64,000 nucleotides of DNA from Methylotenera versatilis 79 (GTDB taxonomy: Bacteria; Pseudomonadota; Gammaproteobacteria; Burkholderiales; Methylophilaceae). Below are positions 8,648-21,200 of the stretch, piece after piece (within the stretch, counting starts at the first letter, position 1; each line of letters opens with the position of its first letter). A program made the position numbers and the translations under genes. The DNA lies in contig NZ_ARVX01000001.1 of NCBI RefSeq assembly GCF_000384375.1, positions 1,240,001-1,304,000 on the forward strand, written 5' to 3'. A model generated the notes under the pieces. The model saw nothing but the letters and a program-made list of their open reading frames with translations, was not told where the DNA came from and did not search any database.

Positions 8648-10120
8648 ATGAAATTGACAAAAATCGCATTAACATTGGCTTGTCTTTTAGGCACAGCACA
8701 AGCATTTGCAGCACCAGTTACGGCAGCACAAATTGAAAGTGCACGCCAAGCTGGTACATTACAACAAGCGTGGATTTCTGGTGCTTCTGCACCAACAAAA
8801 AGTATTTACGAAGGTTGGGTTGGTAATGGTACTGGCGCAGGTTGTGACGCAAATTCAAATACTATTTTTTCAAACCAGGCCGGTACAGCAGTAACACCTG
8901 GTTCACTAGGTAACTTTAATGCTTATGCCTGTACGCGCGGCGGTGTTGTTTCAGTGTTGTACCACACGATTGATGGCGGTTCATTGTTAGCTTATGCACC
9001 ACACACAATCGGTGCTAAATTAGCCCGCGTTAAATATGTAGGCGGTACTGCTAACGGTTGTGGCGCGACTGCTTTAACTTATACAGATACAACGAATACG
9101 CGTAACAATGCTGCAGTTTACAAAGGTTGCACTCTTGTAGGTATTGCATTGCCTGGCACTGGTCCTACTTCTACCAGCAATAATACCAATGCAGCGGCGG
9201 TAGCAGCTGATGCTTTAGCACCACAATTACCAGTAGGCGGCTTTTCTGATGTTGAAGCTTCATTATTTCCAGCTCCAATCGGTGGTGGTGATGTTTCATC
9301 TAAAGGCACTGAAGGCCAAGCAAACGTAGGTCAGGTTTTTGGCGTAGTAGTTAGCACGCCTTTGTACCGCGCTTTACAGACTGCACAAGGTCTTTCAGAT
9401 GTAGATGGTTCAACTTATGATCCAGTAAAAGCACCTAATATCACCAGCGCACAATATGTTTCAATAATTGCGCAAGGTGGTGCTTATCAAACTGACTGGT
9501 CACCAATCGTTGGTGCGGCAGGCAATGGTAAGAAAGTGATTTTGGCACGCCGTGTACAAACATCTGGTTCACAAGCTAGTTCAAATGCATTTTTCTTAAA
9601 AAATCCATGTGCATCTGGTGTGAATGCTTCTTTATTGCCTGCAACAGTGGCTGATTCATCACCAACTTTTGAAGTACTTGAAGGTAGTGGTACAGGTAAC
9701 GTAAAAACGCGTTTATCACAAGCTACAACGGCAGGTGATTTTGCAATCGGTGTGATCTCTGCTGAAAATGATTGGCGTGCAGATGCACCTGCTTCAGCTG
9801 GCTACCGTTATATCAAGATTGATGGTAACCATCCTGAAACTGGTGATATTGCCAATGCACGTGTAACTGCAGCAACTGGCGCGTATCCATTCCACATGGA
9901 ATTACGTAACTTTACTGCTAACTCTGCAACAGGTTTTGGTGCAGCAGTTGTAAACCAAATCACTGCATCATTATCAAGCCCACCAACATCAGCATGCGCA
10001 GTTTTACCACGCGGCTTAACATTGAATCCACTAGGTGGCTCTAGCTGCACAGTTGGCGTGCAAGTAGCTAAAGGTACTAACTTGGGCAACAATTGTTCAG
10101 CAGCTCAATTAACACAGTAA
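8648..10120 (+). CDS. Secreted protein, possibly PstS-like binding-protein fold
   Basis: This 490-residue protein has a clear signal peptide (about 1-21, ending AFA). Near the mature N-terminus it carries WISGASAPTKSIYEGW, which resembles the ligand-binding start of phosphate-binding PstS proteins (ITGAGAT...). It contains several Cys (for example in CDAN, YACT, NGCGA, NPCASG), suggesting disulfides outside the cytoplasm. It has no PEP-CTERM tail, no lipobox and no membrane anchor. It lies just before the TpsB/TpsA module and may be a substrate or co-factor of it. The PstS likeness is from a short motif only; the function is unknown. Confidence 0.6.
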   Translation: MKLTKIALTLACLLGTAQAFAAPVTAAQIESARQAGTLQQAWISGASAPTKSIYEGWVGNGTGAGCDANSNTIFSNQAGTAVTPGSLGNFNAYACTRGGVVSVLYHTIDGGSLLAYAPHTIGAKLARVKYVGGTANGCGATALTYTDTTNTRNNAAVYKGCTLVGIALPGTGPTSTSNNTNAAAVAADALAPQLPVGGFSDVEASLFPAPIGGGDVSSKGTEGQANVGQVFGVVVSTPLYRALQTAQGLSDVDGSTYDPVKAPNITSAQYVSIIAQGGAYQTDWSPIVGAAGNGKKVILARRVQTSGSQASSNAFFLKNPCASGVNASLLPATVADSSPTFEVLEGSGTGNVKTRLSQATTAGDFAIGVISAENDWRADAPASAGYRYIKIDGNHPETGDIANARVTAATGAYPFHMELRNFTANSATGFGAAVVNQITASLSSPPTSACAVLPRGLTLNPLGGSSCTVGVQVAKGTNLGNNCSAAQLTQ

Positions 10121-10157
10121 TCCAATATTTGGGTGTTAAGAACACCTGAAAACACAT

Positions 10158-10188
10158 AGCGCACTCCTCAAAAGGGAGTGTGCTTTTT
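10158..10188 (+). terminator. Rho-independent terminator after the secreted-protein gene
   Basis: The stem AGCGCACTCC / GGGAGTGTGCT encloses a short A-rich loop and runs directly into TTTTT. It separates the gene at 8648 from tpsB, so tpsB needs its own promoter. Confidence 0.75.
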
Positions 10189-10354
10189 GGTTTATAGCAA
10201 TTGGTTTTACTTAAGTTTTTTTGGATGTAATTTTTTAGATGTAAAAAGTGGTTAAGTCATTCAGGCATTTCTTAATACTTATTTACTAGTACTTATTCAT
10301 GTGCCTGCCATATTTGTTTTTTAACATGGTCAAAAGTTTTTTTAGTGGTTTTTT

Positions 10355-12085
10355 ATGATTCTGCATGACGTATTCAAGCATTTATTTAAGCGACAGGTTT
10401 TAGCTGGCTACACATTGGTCAGTCTGTTTTTTGCGCCTTTTGCTTTTGCAGAACAATCCCCAGAACCAGCTGATTCAAAACCAGAAGCTCAGACAGCACA
10501 ACCAAGCCAGCAACAGCCAGATGTAGCACAGCCAGACGCACAACAATCAGACAAGCTCGCAGAAAAAAAATCAGCACAAGAAAGTCCTGCATTTAATGTG
10601 TTTGAAATAAAAGTAGACGGCAACACGGTCTTAGAGATTGGCAAGATTGAAGAAGCGGTTTACCCATTTTTGGGTGAAGCCAAAACGATTGACGATGTAG
10701 AAAAAGCGCGCGGTGCACTGGAAAAAACCTATCAAGATGCTGGTTATTTAACCGTTTCAGTCAGCATTCCACAACAAGAAGTAGATGCGGGCATTGTGAA
10801 ATTGCAAGTAACTGAGGGCAGGGTGGAGCGCCTACGTGTAACGGATTCGCAATACACCTCTCTGGCAGAAGTGAAATCCAGAGTGGCGGAATTTAATGAA
10901 GGTAAAGTACCGCATTTCCCCACTGCGCAACAGCAGTTAGGTACGGTGAATCGCGGTCAGAATAGACAAGTAACGCCTATTTTACGAGCAGGACAATCGC
11001 CCGGAAAAGTAGAAGTGGATTTAAAAGTGCAAGATAAATTGCCGTTGCACGGTAGCTTGGAATTGAACGATAGATATTCACAAAATACTACGGAAACGCG
11101 CTTGAACGGCAGCTTGCGTTACGAAAATCTATTTCAAAAAGACCACAGTATCGGTGTTAGTTTTCAGCTTTCACCAGAAGATTTAAATGAAGTAAAAGTG
11201 CTTTCGGGCACCTATGTTATCCCGCGATTAAACGGCGATTATTTCGCCGCTTACGGCGTGCTTTCAGATAGTGATATCAGTGCGGTTGGCGATGTGAGCG
11301 TGGTGGGTAAAGGTACGATTGTTGGCGCACGTTACATTCATCCGCTGCCATTGGTCGATAATTATTATCACAGCCTGACATTGGGTGCAGATTACAAAGA
11401 TTTTAAAGAGTCGGTAATTTTGCTGGGTGCAGATAGCTTTCAAACGCCGATTTCTTATAGCGCATTTAGTTTAGGCTATGACGGCACGCTGCAAAACCAA
11501 TCATCACAAACGCAGATGAATCTGACGCTGAATTTTGCACCAAGAGGTTTGGGTAATAACGCAGACGAGTTTCGCGCCAAGCGTTCTTTTGCTGAAGCGA
11601 ATTACGCTTATTTGCGCACTGATATCAAACATACGCAAAAGTTACCGCTTAACTGGGCGATTCAGGCCAGATTAGCCGCTCAACTATCCTACGACAAACT
11701 GATTTCTGCAGAGCAATTTACCATTGGTGGTGCGGATTCTGTGCGTGGTTATGTGGAATCACAATCGTTGGGAGATAGCGGCGTATTCACCTCATTAGAA
11801 CTACGCACGCCGCCATTAATGAAATGGATCAATAGCGATTTTGTAAAAGATTACGCCAAAGAATTTTATGCCTTTAGTTTTATTGATGCGGGCTATGTGA
11901 AGACGCAAGATGCGTTGCCTGGCCAAATTACCCACAGCGACTTATTGTCGTTGGGCTTGGGTATTAAGTTTAAAAGTAGCAAAGGGGTATTCACTAATTT
12001 GGATTACGCACATGCGCTACGCGAGGCAGGTGACGTGGAAAAAGGTGATAACAGACTGCATTTTCGCCTGGGTTATGAGTGGTAA
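10355..12085 (+). CDS. Two-partner secretion transporter TpsB (ShlB/FhaC family)
   Basis: A 576-residue outer-membrane transporter. After a signal peptide (about 1-33) comes a Gln/Pro/Ala-rich linker (about 34-75). A POTRA domain (about 85-155) follows, with FEIKVDGNTVLE, then a ShlB/FhaC-type 16-strand barrel. The family signature around the secretin-like loop is visible as GGADSVRGY, and the protein ends in aromatic YEW as barrels do. It should export the giant TpsA encoded 123 bases downstream. ACTAGT at 10285-10290 lies 64 bases before the start and recurs before the exbB-like and epsD genes. Confidence 0.92.
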   Translation: MILHDVFKHLFKRQVLAGYTLVSLFFAPFAFAEQSPEPADSKPEAQTAQPSQQQPDVAQPDAQQSDKLAEKKSAQESPAFNVFEIKVDGNTVLEIGKIEEAVYPFLGEAKTIDDVEKARGALEKTYQDAGYLTVSVSIPQQEVDAGIVKLQVTEGRVERLRVTDSQYTSLAEVKSRVAEFNEGKVPHFPTAQQQLGTVNRGQNRQVTPILRAGQSPGKVEVDLKVQDKLPLHGSLELNDRYSQNTTETRLNGSLRYENLFQKDHSIGVSFQLSPEDLNEVKVLSGTYVIPRLNGDYFAAYGVLSDSDISAVGDVSVVGKGTIVGARYIHPLPLVDNYYHSLTLGADYKDFKESVILLGADSFQTPISYSAFSLGYDGTLQNQSSQTQMNLTLNFAPRGLGNNADEFRAKRSFAEANYAYLRTDIKHTQKLPLNWAIQARLAAQLSYDKLISAEQFTIGGADSVRGYVESQSLGDSGVFTSLELRTPPLMKWINSDFVKDYAKEFYAFSFIDAGYVKTQDALPGQITHSDLLSLGLGIKFKSSKGVFTNLDYAHALREAGDVEKGDNRLHFRLGYEW

Positions 12086-12208
12086 AACGTGATGAGTGGT
12101 AACGCTTTACTCGCATCTTTTAAAAATAGTCAAAATTAGTTAACCAATAAATTTAGTTAAAAACCAGCAAAGACAGTCATCTGGCAAAGCAAGTCATAGG
12201 AGTACGTG

Positions 12209-15200
12209 ATGAATCAAGGTATCTATCAATTAGTCTATAGCAAAGTGCTGCACATGTTTGTGCCAGCATCAGAAGCAGTGCGCAGTCGCGGTGGTAAAGG
12301 TAGTCGGCGCAATCGCAAGCAAGCTAAGAGCGCGATGGTTTTTACCGTGATAGCCAGTTTTTCTTATACTTATAGTGCCTTTGCACAAACTGTGCTGCCA
12401 GCAGGATTAGATATTCGTACTATTAATCCTACTCAAATCAGAGTCACCAGTTCTGACGCTAATAATATTAATTTTCAACAGCTCGTACCAAGAGCAATCG
12501 TCGATTGGAACAGTCTGAATTTAGGCAAAGGGCAAAATTTTAATGTGGATATGCTGAAATCCTATTCCATGCTAAATCGCATTCACGATATGAACCCCAG
12601 TTTGTTAGATGGCAATGTAAACGCAGCGGGTAATATTTATTTTATTAACACCAACGGCATTATTTTTGGTGCCAATGCGCAATTTAATGTGGGTTCGTTA
12701 TACGCCGGCACATTAGATATGACGGATGATTTATTCAATAACGGCTTTATTAATTCAGATGCGACGTTTAAAGAAGTGTTTACCGCAGTGGGCGAAATCA
12801 CCACGCCAGCCAGCATGGTAGTTGAAGCTGGCGCCAAAATTAATACGGCGCAAGGCGGAAAAGTGGTGTTATTCGCGCAAGATATCACCAACAGCGGCGT
12901 GATTAATACCCCAGATGGACAAACGATTTTAGCGGCTGGTAAAAAAGTATATTTAGCCAGTAGCAAAGACCCAGCTGGTTTTCTGGTAGAAGTTGACGGC
13001 GGAGGCACAGCAACTAATTTGGGTACGATTGTGGCAGAGCGCGGCAATATTACGATGATGGGTTTGGCGGTGAATCAGAAAGGTACGTTAACTGCCACCA
13101 CTTCAGTGCGCGCAAATGGCTCGATCCATTTGCTGGCGCAAGAAAAAGTGAATATCACTGCTGGTCAAGTAACTGGTTTACGCGATGGTATTGTGGCATT
13201 GGCAACTGGTAGTGTGACTGAAGTAAAACCTGAACTAGATGACAAAGAAGAGATTTCCAGATTACAGGCATTTAAATATGCAGATGACATCACTTCTGGC
13301 TCGTTAAAAAAATCAGTCATTAAAATGGAAGCCAGCCTGATTAATATCGATGGCAAAGTAACTGCAAAAAGTGGCACAGTATCAGCGACAACTTTAAACG
13401 ATGCTGCGACAGTATTGGCTGCAGCTAACCAAGCGAAACAGCGCATTTATATCGGTGAAAATGCCAATATTGATGTTTCTGGTGTAGATGCTGTTGCGCC
13501 AATGTCGCGCAATCAAATCGACCCCGAATTATTCTCTGACCAAAACAAAGATAACCCGATACTACGCGACAGCGGTTTAAACAAAGCACAGGTTTATATC
13601 GATTTAAGAAAAGGCACCGATTTAATCGACACGCTGCCGTTTGAAAAGTTAAAAACTGTGACGCTGGCAGAGGCATTAACCGATGGAGGTACGATTAAAT
13701 TATCAACGCCAGCCGATATTATCGTGCGCAAAGGCGCGGTGCTGGATGTGTCTGGTGGATCGACCACTTATGAAGCGGGCGTGATTAAAGAGACCAATCT
13801 TTTTTATAACGGAAAATTGGTGCCTATCTCAGAAGCTAAAAAAGGCGTGCCTTATGATCAGGTGGGCGATGTGTACGTGGATGTTGATAAACGCACAGGT
13901 AATGCGAAAGTTTGGGCGTTGGGCGGTAGTGATAACCGAGGCTGGGGTTCAATTAGCAAAGACAGCACGCCAAAAACATTAAAAACTTTTGTGGTTGGTA
14001 CGCAAGTCGCCAGTTATTTAGAAGGTGGCGATGCGGGCAAGCTTGATTTAACTGTAACAGGTGACAACGCGTTTACGCAAAACTTAGTGTTGGCAGGTCA
14101 ATTAATCGCCAATACCAAAGTGGGTACACAGCAATTAATTGATCACAAAATACCGAATGGCGGCGAGATTCTTATCAGTGCCAATCAATTGATTTTGACT
14201 AAAGTCGCAAAAGAGCTGGAAGATAGTTTCAAGCCAAATCAAATGCTGGCGGATTCTGAAAACTTTCAATCTGTGATTAGTACAGACTTTACTAATAATG
14301 GTTTTAACAAGATCAATCTAACGAAAGTTGTTAAATTAGAAGTCAACGACACATTGAATATCAAGCCCAATGGTGCATTAACTTTGGGTTTAAACAATCA
14401 AATCAACGCAGATATTATCGCACCAGGCAGCAACATCAGCGCATCCAACATCAGTACAACCACTGTTGCGGACAATGTGCGCATCAGTACAGCGGGCACT
14501 TTTACCAATGATGCGCCTGGTATTGCTGGGCAATATTCAACTGAAGCGGCTATTAATGGCGGCGTGGCAGAAAATACTGATGCCGGCGGCATTCAACTAG
14601 GTATTCTGGCACTTGGTAAAAATACCGTGCTGGACGCATCAGCCGGTGCGCATGTGACGAACAAGAGAGAGCTGAAAAAAGGTTCTGCTGGCAATATCGG
14701 ATTTATTAGCAACGGTAAAATAGACGATAGCGTGACTTTGCAAGCGTATGGCTTTGACCATGGCGGAAAATTGGCTGTTAATTTTGATCAACAGCAAGTG
14801 AATATTGCCGGCAATGCCAACGCAAGTGCTACGGATATTGATATCGCGCGTGGATTTTTTAATAAAGGCGGTTTTTCAGAATATAAACTATCTGGTTTAA
14901 CGGTCAATATCGGTGACACGTCCAATAATAGCCCTGCACAAGAAATCTATACGGCCGCGCAAACTTGGCAAATTAACCCAAATTTTGCTAACGAAGTAGG
15001 CGGCCAAGCGATGTCTACTGTCGCCTCAACCGTTGTTTTGCCAGAAGATACGCGCCAAGCGGTTTCATTGAATTTTAGTGCCGATAAGTTAGGCGGCGTG
15101 TTAACGCTGGCAGAAAATACCACGTTACGCACCGATAGAGGTGGCAATGTCAGCTTAAGCGCGGGCAAGCAGGTTAATGTACTGGGTGACATCACCACGC

Positions 15201-18200
15201 CAAGCGGCAATATCGATATTCACATTAATGATGACGATGTGACCTTGCCGCAAGATGCGACGCAAGCGGTATTTATTGGTGAAAAATCCGTGTTAAGTGC
15301 GCGAGGCACAACGCTGACATTGCCCGATTCACAAGCGAACCTGCTACATACCCAAGTTTTTAATGCTGGCACCATCAAGATCAACCAAGCTGCAAAAGAA
15401 TCGGAAATACAAAAAGGCGCGCTAATTATCAAAAAAGGCGCAGTGTTGGATGTATCAGGCGCTTCTATTGTGAATGATGTGAATACGGTAAGGGGTCTTG
15501 AGCGTGCTACCTTGCATGGTGATGCCGGCACTATCTCGCTAACAGGCATTGGTAGCATGCTGCTAGATGGCGATTTTAAAGGCGCGGCAACAGGTAGCGG
15601 CAGAGATGGGTCGTTGAACTTAACCTTTGCAGCACAAGAATTCAGTCCAGAAACTCACCCAGAGAGTTTGTATCCAAATGGCAGTGGCACTTTTACAGTG
15701 ACGCAACAAAAGCAGCTGCAAGCGGATAATTTTAATAGCGGCGATGCGATTAAAACGGTACTGACCGACTCTAATGCACCGATTAATAATAGCGATACGG
15801 CATACCTAAAAGCACAAGTTTCAGCCCAGCAAATCGCAGCAGGTGATTTTGCTAATGTAAAAATCAAGTCATACCGTGGTACCGCAACACCAGCCAGCGC
15901 AATCGAGCTGGCAGATGGCGTCGATTTAAAAGTGGCTGGCAATTTAACGCTGGAATCGCCAGTGGTTAAAGTGAAAGATGATGGCATCGCCAAATTGACC
16001 GCTAACCATATTACCTTTAAAAGTTTGAATACAGTGGTTGATGCAGCTGCGGTTACCGCGGGCACTGGTCAGCTAACAACGCAAGCTAGCCAGACTTATA
16101 TTGATGGTGCGATTGCGATTGTAGGTGTCAATAAAACGATTATCAATAATGTGCTGGATGTACATGGCCAAGGCGCACTGGCAGCCAATGGCGATATTAA
16201 TATCACCGCACGCCAGATTTACCCGAATACCGCTTATCTAGATGATACGATTCCAGATGCATTAAGTTTTGAAGCGATGGGTGATGGCAGCAAAATCACC
16301 ATTAATTCCAGCGGTCAAAAAGCAAAACCTGTGTTATCTGCAGCGGGCACGTTGAAATTTAAGGCTGACAATATTGTACAAAACGGAGTGTTAACTGCGC
16401 CGTTTGGCAGCATTCAATTAGAAGGCAAAGAATCTGTCACGCTGGTTGCGGGCAGTAAAACGTCTATTTCGGCCGATAGTTTGACGATTCCTTATCTGCA
16501 AACGCAAACAGGCGGCAAAGATACGGTTCCTTTAGATGTGACTTTGTCTGAAAAGCGCATCGAGATTCAATCAAAATCCGTTGATTTACAAAAAGATGCG
16601 GTATTAGATCTATCTGCCACCGGCTCATTATTCTCTTATGAATTTATCAAGGGTATTGGCGGCAGTAATGACGTGCTGGCTCAGCCAAACACTTATGCCG
16701 TTATTCCTAATTTTGGTGACGGTTTTGCGCCTGTGGATATTGCTTACAATAATGCGGCGCAAGCCGTTGGCGTTGGCAAAACTGTCTATCTGACTGGCGT
16801 GCCAGGGCTAGCTTCTGGCATGTATACACTTTTACCAGCCAGATATGCATTAGTTCCAGGTGCGTTTATGGTGCAAGCAAATGCGGGTAACCTATTAGCT
16901 GGTGCAGTAACACCACAATTGGATGGCAGCCATTTAGCCACGGGCTATTTTTCAGAATTAGGCACTGGTGCGCGCGATGCCAATTGGAGCACGTTTAAAG
17001 TGACCGATGGTGCAATTTTCCGCCCAGCGGCTGGCACCATTTCAAAATCACCTTCGCAATATCTGTTAACTGATTTAACCGATTTTTACAGTAATCCGCT
17101 TAATACAGATGGCAAAACGGTTGCACTGCCAATTGATGCAGGCAAGTTAAGTTTAGACGCTGAAAAATTGAATCTTGATGCCACTATTGTTGCGAATAAA
17201 GGCGTGTCAAAAGATGGCAAAAGTGGTTCAGGCTTACAAGTTGATATCGCTTCTGATCAGATTCGTGTAGTTAGCAATAAAGACGCAGCAGATACAACCA
17301 GCTTGCAGTTGACTGCCGACAGCTTAAATAAACTGAATGCTGAAAGTCTTGTACTGGGCGGCACCAGTAGACTAGATAGTGCTGGCGTTAAACAAATCAC
17401 CACAAAAGCCGAAACGGTCAGCATTGAAAATAGCAGCGCAGATGCGATTAAAACACCCACTTTTATCGCGACTGCTAGTGACATCGTAACCGTAAAATCT
17501 GGTGCGGTAATTGATACAGGCCCTGCTACTAAAACGCCAACAAAAACCGTTGTAGCTAGCAATGGAGAAGGCGCGTTATTCGCCGCTTCTTCTGCCAGTG
17601 ATATCAGTTATAGCCGGGCTGGTGGTGCCAATGCGACAAAAGGTGTGCTGGATATTCAAGCAGACAGCACGATAAAAGCGGGCAATTCAGTGGTATTAGA
17701 TGCCACACAAATCGCCCATTTAGATGGCAATGTGACATTGCAAGATGGCGGTAGCGCAACGCTGGGTGCAAACCGTATATTATTAGGTAACGCGCCAATT
17801 GGCACTGCTGGTTTAAATGTCAATGCGGCTAGCCTTGCGGCATTGGGCCAGCTCAAATCTTTGGCATTAAACAGTTATAGCAATGTAGATACGTTTGGCG
17901 CGGTTAATTTTGGTAATCGTAATTTAAATCTAACCATTGACGCCGCAGGCATTGCCGGTAATTTAGTCGCAGGTGAAACAGCGGGCAGTGTGCTGGCCAA
18001 TAATCAGCCCGTCGTATTTATTGCCAACCAATTCACGCTTAAAAATACCTCTGGTGCGACATTAACAGACCCATTAGAAGCATCGAATCGCACATTAAAC
18101 ATTCAAGCAAATACGGTTAAATTAGAAGGCAAACAAGCCAGCAATACTAATACTGAAGCGGGCAAAACACAAATTGCAGGTTATACCAATGTGGCGATTA

Positions 18201-21200
18201 ATGCCGATGAAGTGCGTGTAGCCAATGCTGGCGAAACAAACTTTAACGTGGCGAATACCACAGTAACCACGGGTCGCATCAGTGCAGAAACTGCTGCAGA
18301 CTATAAAATAAATGCCACGCAATTGAGTGTTAACAAACTAGAGAATGCCAAAATAACGGAAAAAGCAGGCTTTGGTGCCAAGCTGGGCATTGCAGCAGAT
18401 AATCTAACTGTCGCCAGTAATATTGATCTGGCTTCTGGTCAGTTAAGTTTGACTGCAAAAACCGGCGACTTAACCATTGAAAATGGGGCAAATATTAGCG
18501 CTACATCTAATACGGTTAATTTCTACAATACCGCCGTGCAATCCAATGCGGGCAGCGTTACTTTGGCTTCAACCACTGGCAATGTGAATGTTAAAGCAGG
18601 CGCAGTTGTTGATGTAACCAGCCAGGGCGTTGCAGATGCAGGTTTGGTTAAAGTCATCGCAACTTCAGGCACGGCAAATATCGCAGGCCAATTAAAAGGC
18701 GCAGCGGCAGGCACTGGCAAAGGTGGTCGGCTAGCGGTAGATGTTAAAACGCTATCCAATTTAAATACAACGGATAATCAAGCAGCTGGATTTGATGAAA
18801 AACGCCAATATCGCGTGCGCGAGGGCGATGTAAATATTGCCGCCACGGGCGTTAATGCATTAAAAAGTCGCGATATTGAAGTAAGTGCAGATGCAGGCAA
18901 AATCACCGTTTCAGGTGACATTATTGCAACCGCGCCAAAGAATAGCCGCATCGCGCTATTTGCAGGCAACGGCGTTACGTTAGAAAGCACCGCAAATTTA
19001 AAGGCAAATAGCACTAAAGCCGGCGAAGCAGGTGGCGAAGTACAAATCAGCAGTACTGCGGCTAATTTGGATAACACACCTGACCTATTGGATTTTAAAA
19101 CAGGCTCAAAAGTAGATGTCAGCGGTGGAGTTGGTGGTTTGGGTGGCGATGTCACCATTACCGCACCGCGCACGCTGGATAATAAAGACATTGAAATCGC
19201 GCAAATGGGCACGACATTTACTGGCGTCAATGGCGTAGTCAAACTGGTAGGCGAGAAAGTCTATGTTAAAACTGGTACTAATGCTAGCTTGAATGCTGCT
19301 GATTTTTCTAAAAGCACCACTACAGGTTTTTACAAAGAAACTGAAAGCTTTATGAAAAGCGTTTACAGCGACGTTGCACATGGGCTTAGCCGTCTAAATT
19401 TGGCTGGAAACGCTCAATTTAATATCACGCCAGAAGTTGAAGTAGTAAATAAAAATGGCAGTCTTACATTAGCGTCAGATACGTCATTGTATGATTGGCG
19501 TTTTGATGCGAAAACTGGCGCTGGTGTTACTGATACAGCCGACTTGCAAAAGGGCTTTAATGCCAATGGAGAATTGTTAGCAGGTACTTTAAGCTTGCGT
19601 GCCAGCCAAAATATTACGGTTAACGGTACATTAAGTGATGGTTTCAGCAACGCTACTCTAACCGTCGTCAGCACGCCTGCTAGAGCAGCAACGCCTGAAA
19701 TTCCTGAAGTGTTGGATGCCGATGGCAATCTAGTCACGCCAGCTATTCCAGCAATGGAAGCGCAAGATGCAGTTGGTGTGCAAGGTTTGCAATCTTGGAC
19801 TTATAACCTGGTTGCGGGCGCAGATTTCAGCGCAGCTAACCAGCTGACTACTAATGACAATCTGGCAGGCAATATCACCGTTGCCAATAACAAAGGTATT
19901 CGTACTGGCACAGGCGATATCAATATTGCAGCGGCAGGCAACTTAACTATGGCGGGTATTGGCTCAGTGGTTTATACCGCTGGGCGTAATGCGGCTGGAT
20001 TAGCAGGTTTTGATTCGCCCGCAAGCAGCCTTGCACCGCTCTATTTAACCGATGGTGGTGATATTCATATTGCGACTAAAGGTAATATTGTGGGCGGCGA
20101 GTCTGCTACTAGCAATCGCCAACTGATTAATAACTGGTTGTTCAGGCAAGGTGGCGGTAGAGATAGCCGTGATACTACTTGGTGGGTGCGACCCGATTTA
20201 TTTAAACAAAGTACCGCTACTTTGGGTGGTGGCGATATTTATATAGATGCAGTGGGCAATATCAGTAATTTTTCAGCCTCTGCACCAACCACTGCGCGAT
20301 TTGATAGTAATGGAACTAGCAACAATCAAGTGGTTAGCGGAGGTGGCGATGTGACTGTAAACGCGGGCAACGATATTGTGAACGGTGTTTATTATGTTGC
20401 CAAAGGTGATGGCGTGTTAAATGCAGGCAACGATATTCGCAATACCGCCAATACTTTTGGCACTATGTTGGCGCTGCAAGATGGTAATTTTAAAGTCAAC
20501 GCGGGCAATAACGCTTATATTGAATCTGTTGTGAATCCAACATTGCTGGCGCAATCTACGCGAAATGATAATACCAATGCAAACTTGGGTATTAGCACTT
20601 ACTTTAATTCGTATTCTGATGCTGCAAAAGTTAACGTGGCTGGTTTGCTGGGTAATGTCGTATTTGGTCAAACGCCAGTCAATGACATCGGTACAAAACT
20701 GGCAGACTTTAAAACTAACGCTGTTTTAAGAGAGGGTGTGCGTTATTACCCAAGCCAAGTGAATGCGATAGCATTTAACGGCGATATTCGTTTTGGTGAA
20801 AATCAAGACAAAAAAGCCATCGTGTTATTGCCATCGGCAATGGGTGATTTGAAATTGCTGGCAGCTAATAATATTCAAACTTACGGCATATTGATGTCTG
20901 ATGCGGATATTTCTGGCATAGCCAGTATCAATAATCCGCTTAATCAAACCAACTATATTGAATTTGAAAACGTGCTTAAAAGCCATGCAGCCGCGTTACC
21001 GTATCAAAATGCGATAGACCCAGTGTTAATTGTTGCTAACAACGGCAATATTACTGGTAGCGATATTGATGTCAGCATCAATTTGCCTAAATTCGCAAAA
21101 ATCGTTGCGGGCAATGATATTGATGGTATCAAGCTCAATATTCAGCACAACAATAATAGCGACATCAGCTTAGTTAAAGCCGGTAATGATGTTAAAACGC

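Noticed and set aside
12086-12208. Terminator between tpsB and tpsA
   Set aside because: Only a four-base GAGT/ACTC match was seen, with no T-run; the two genes are more likely cotranscribed.
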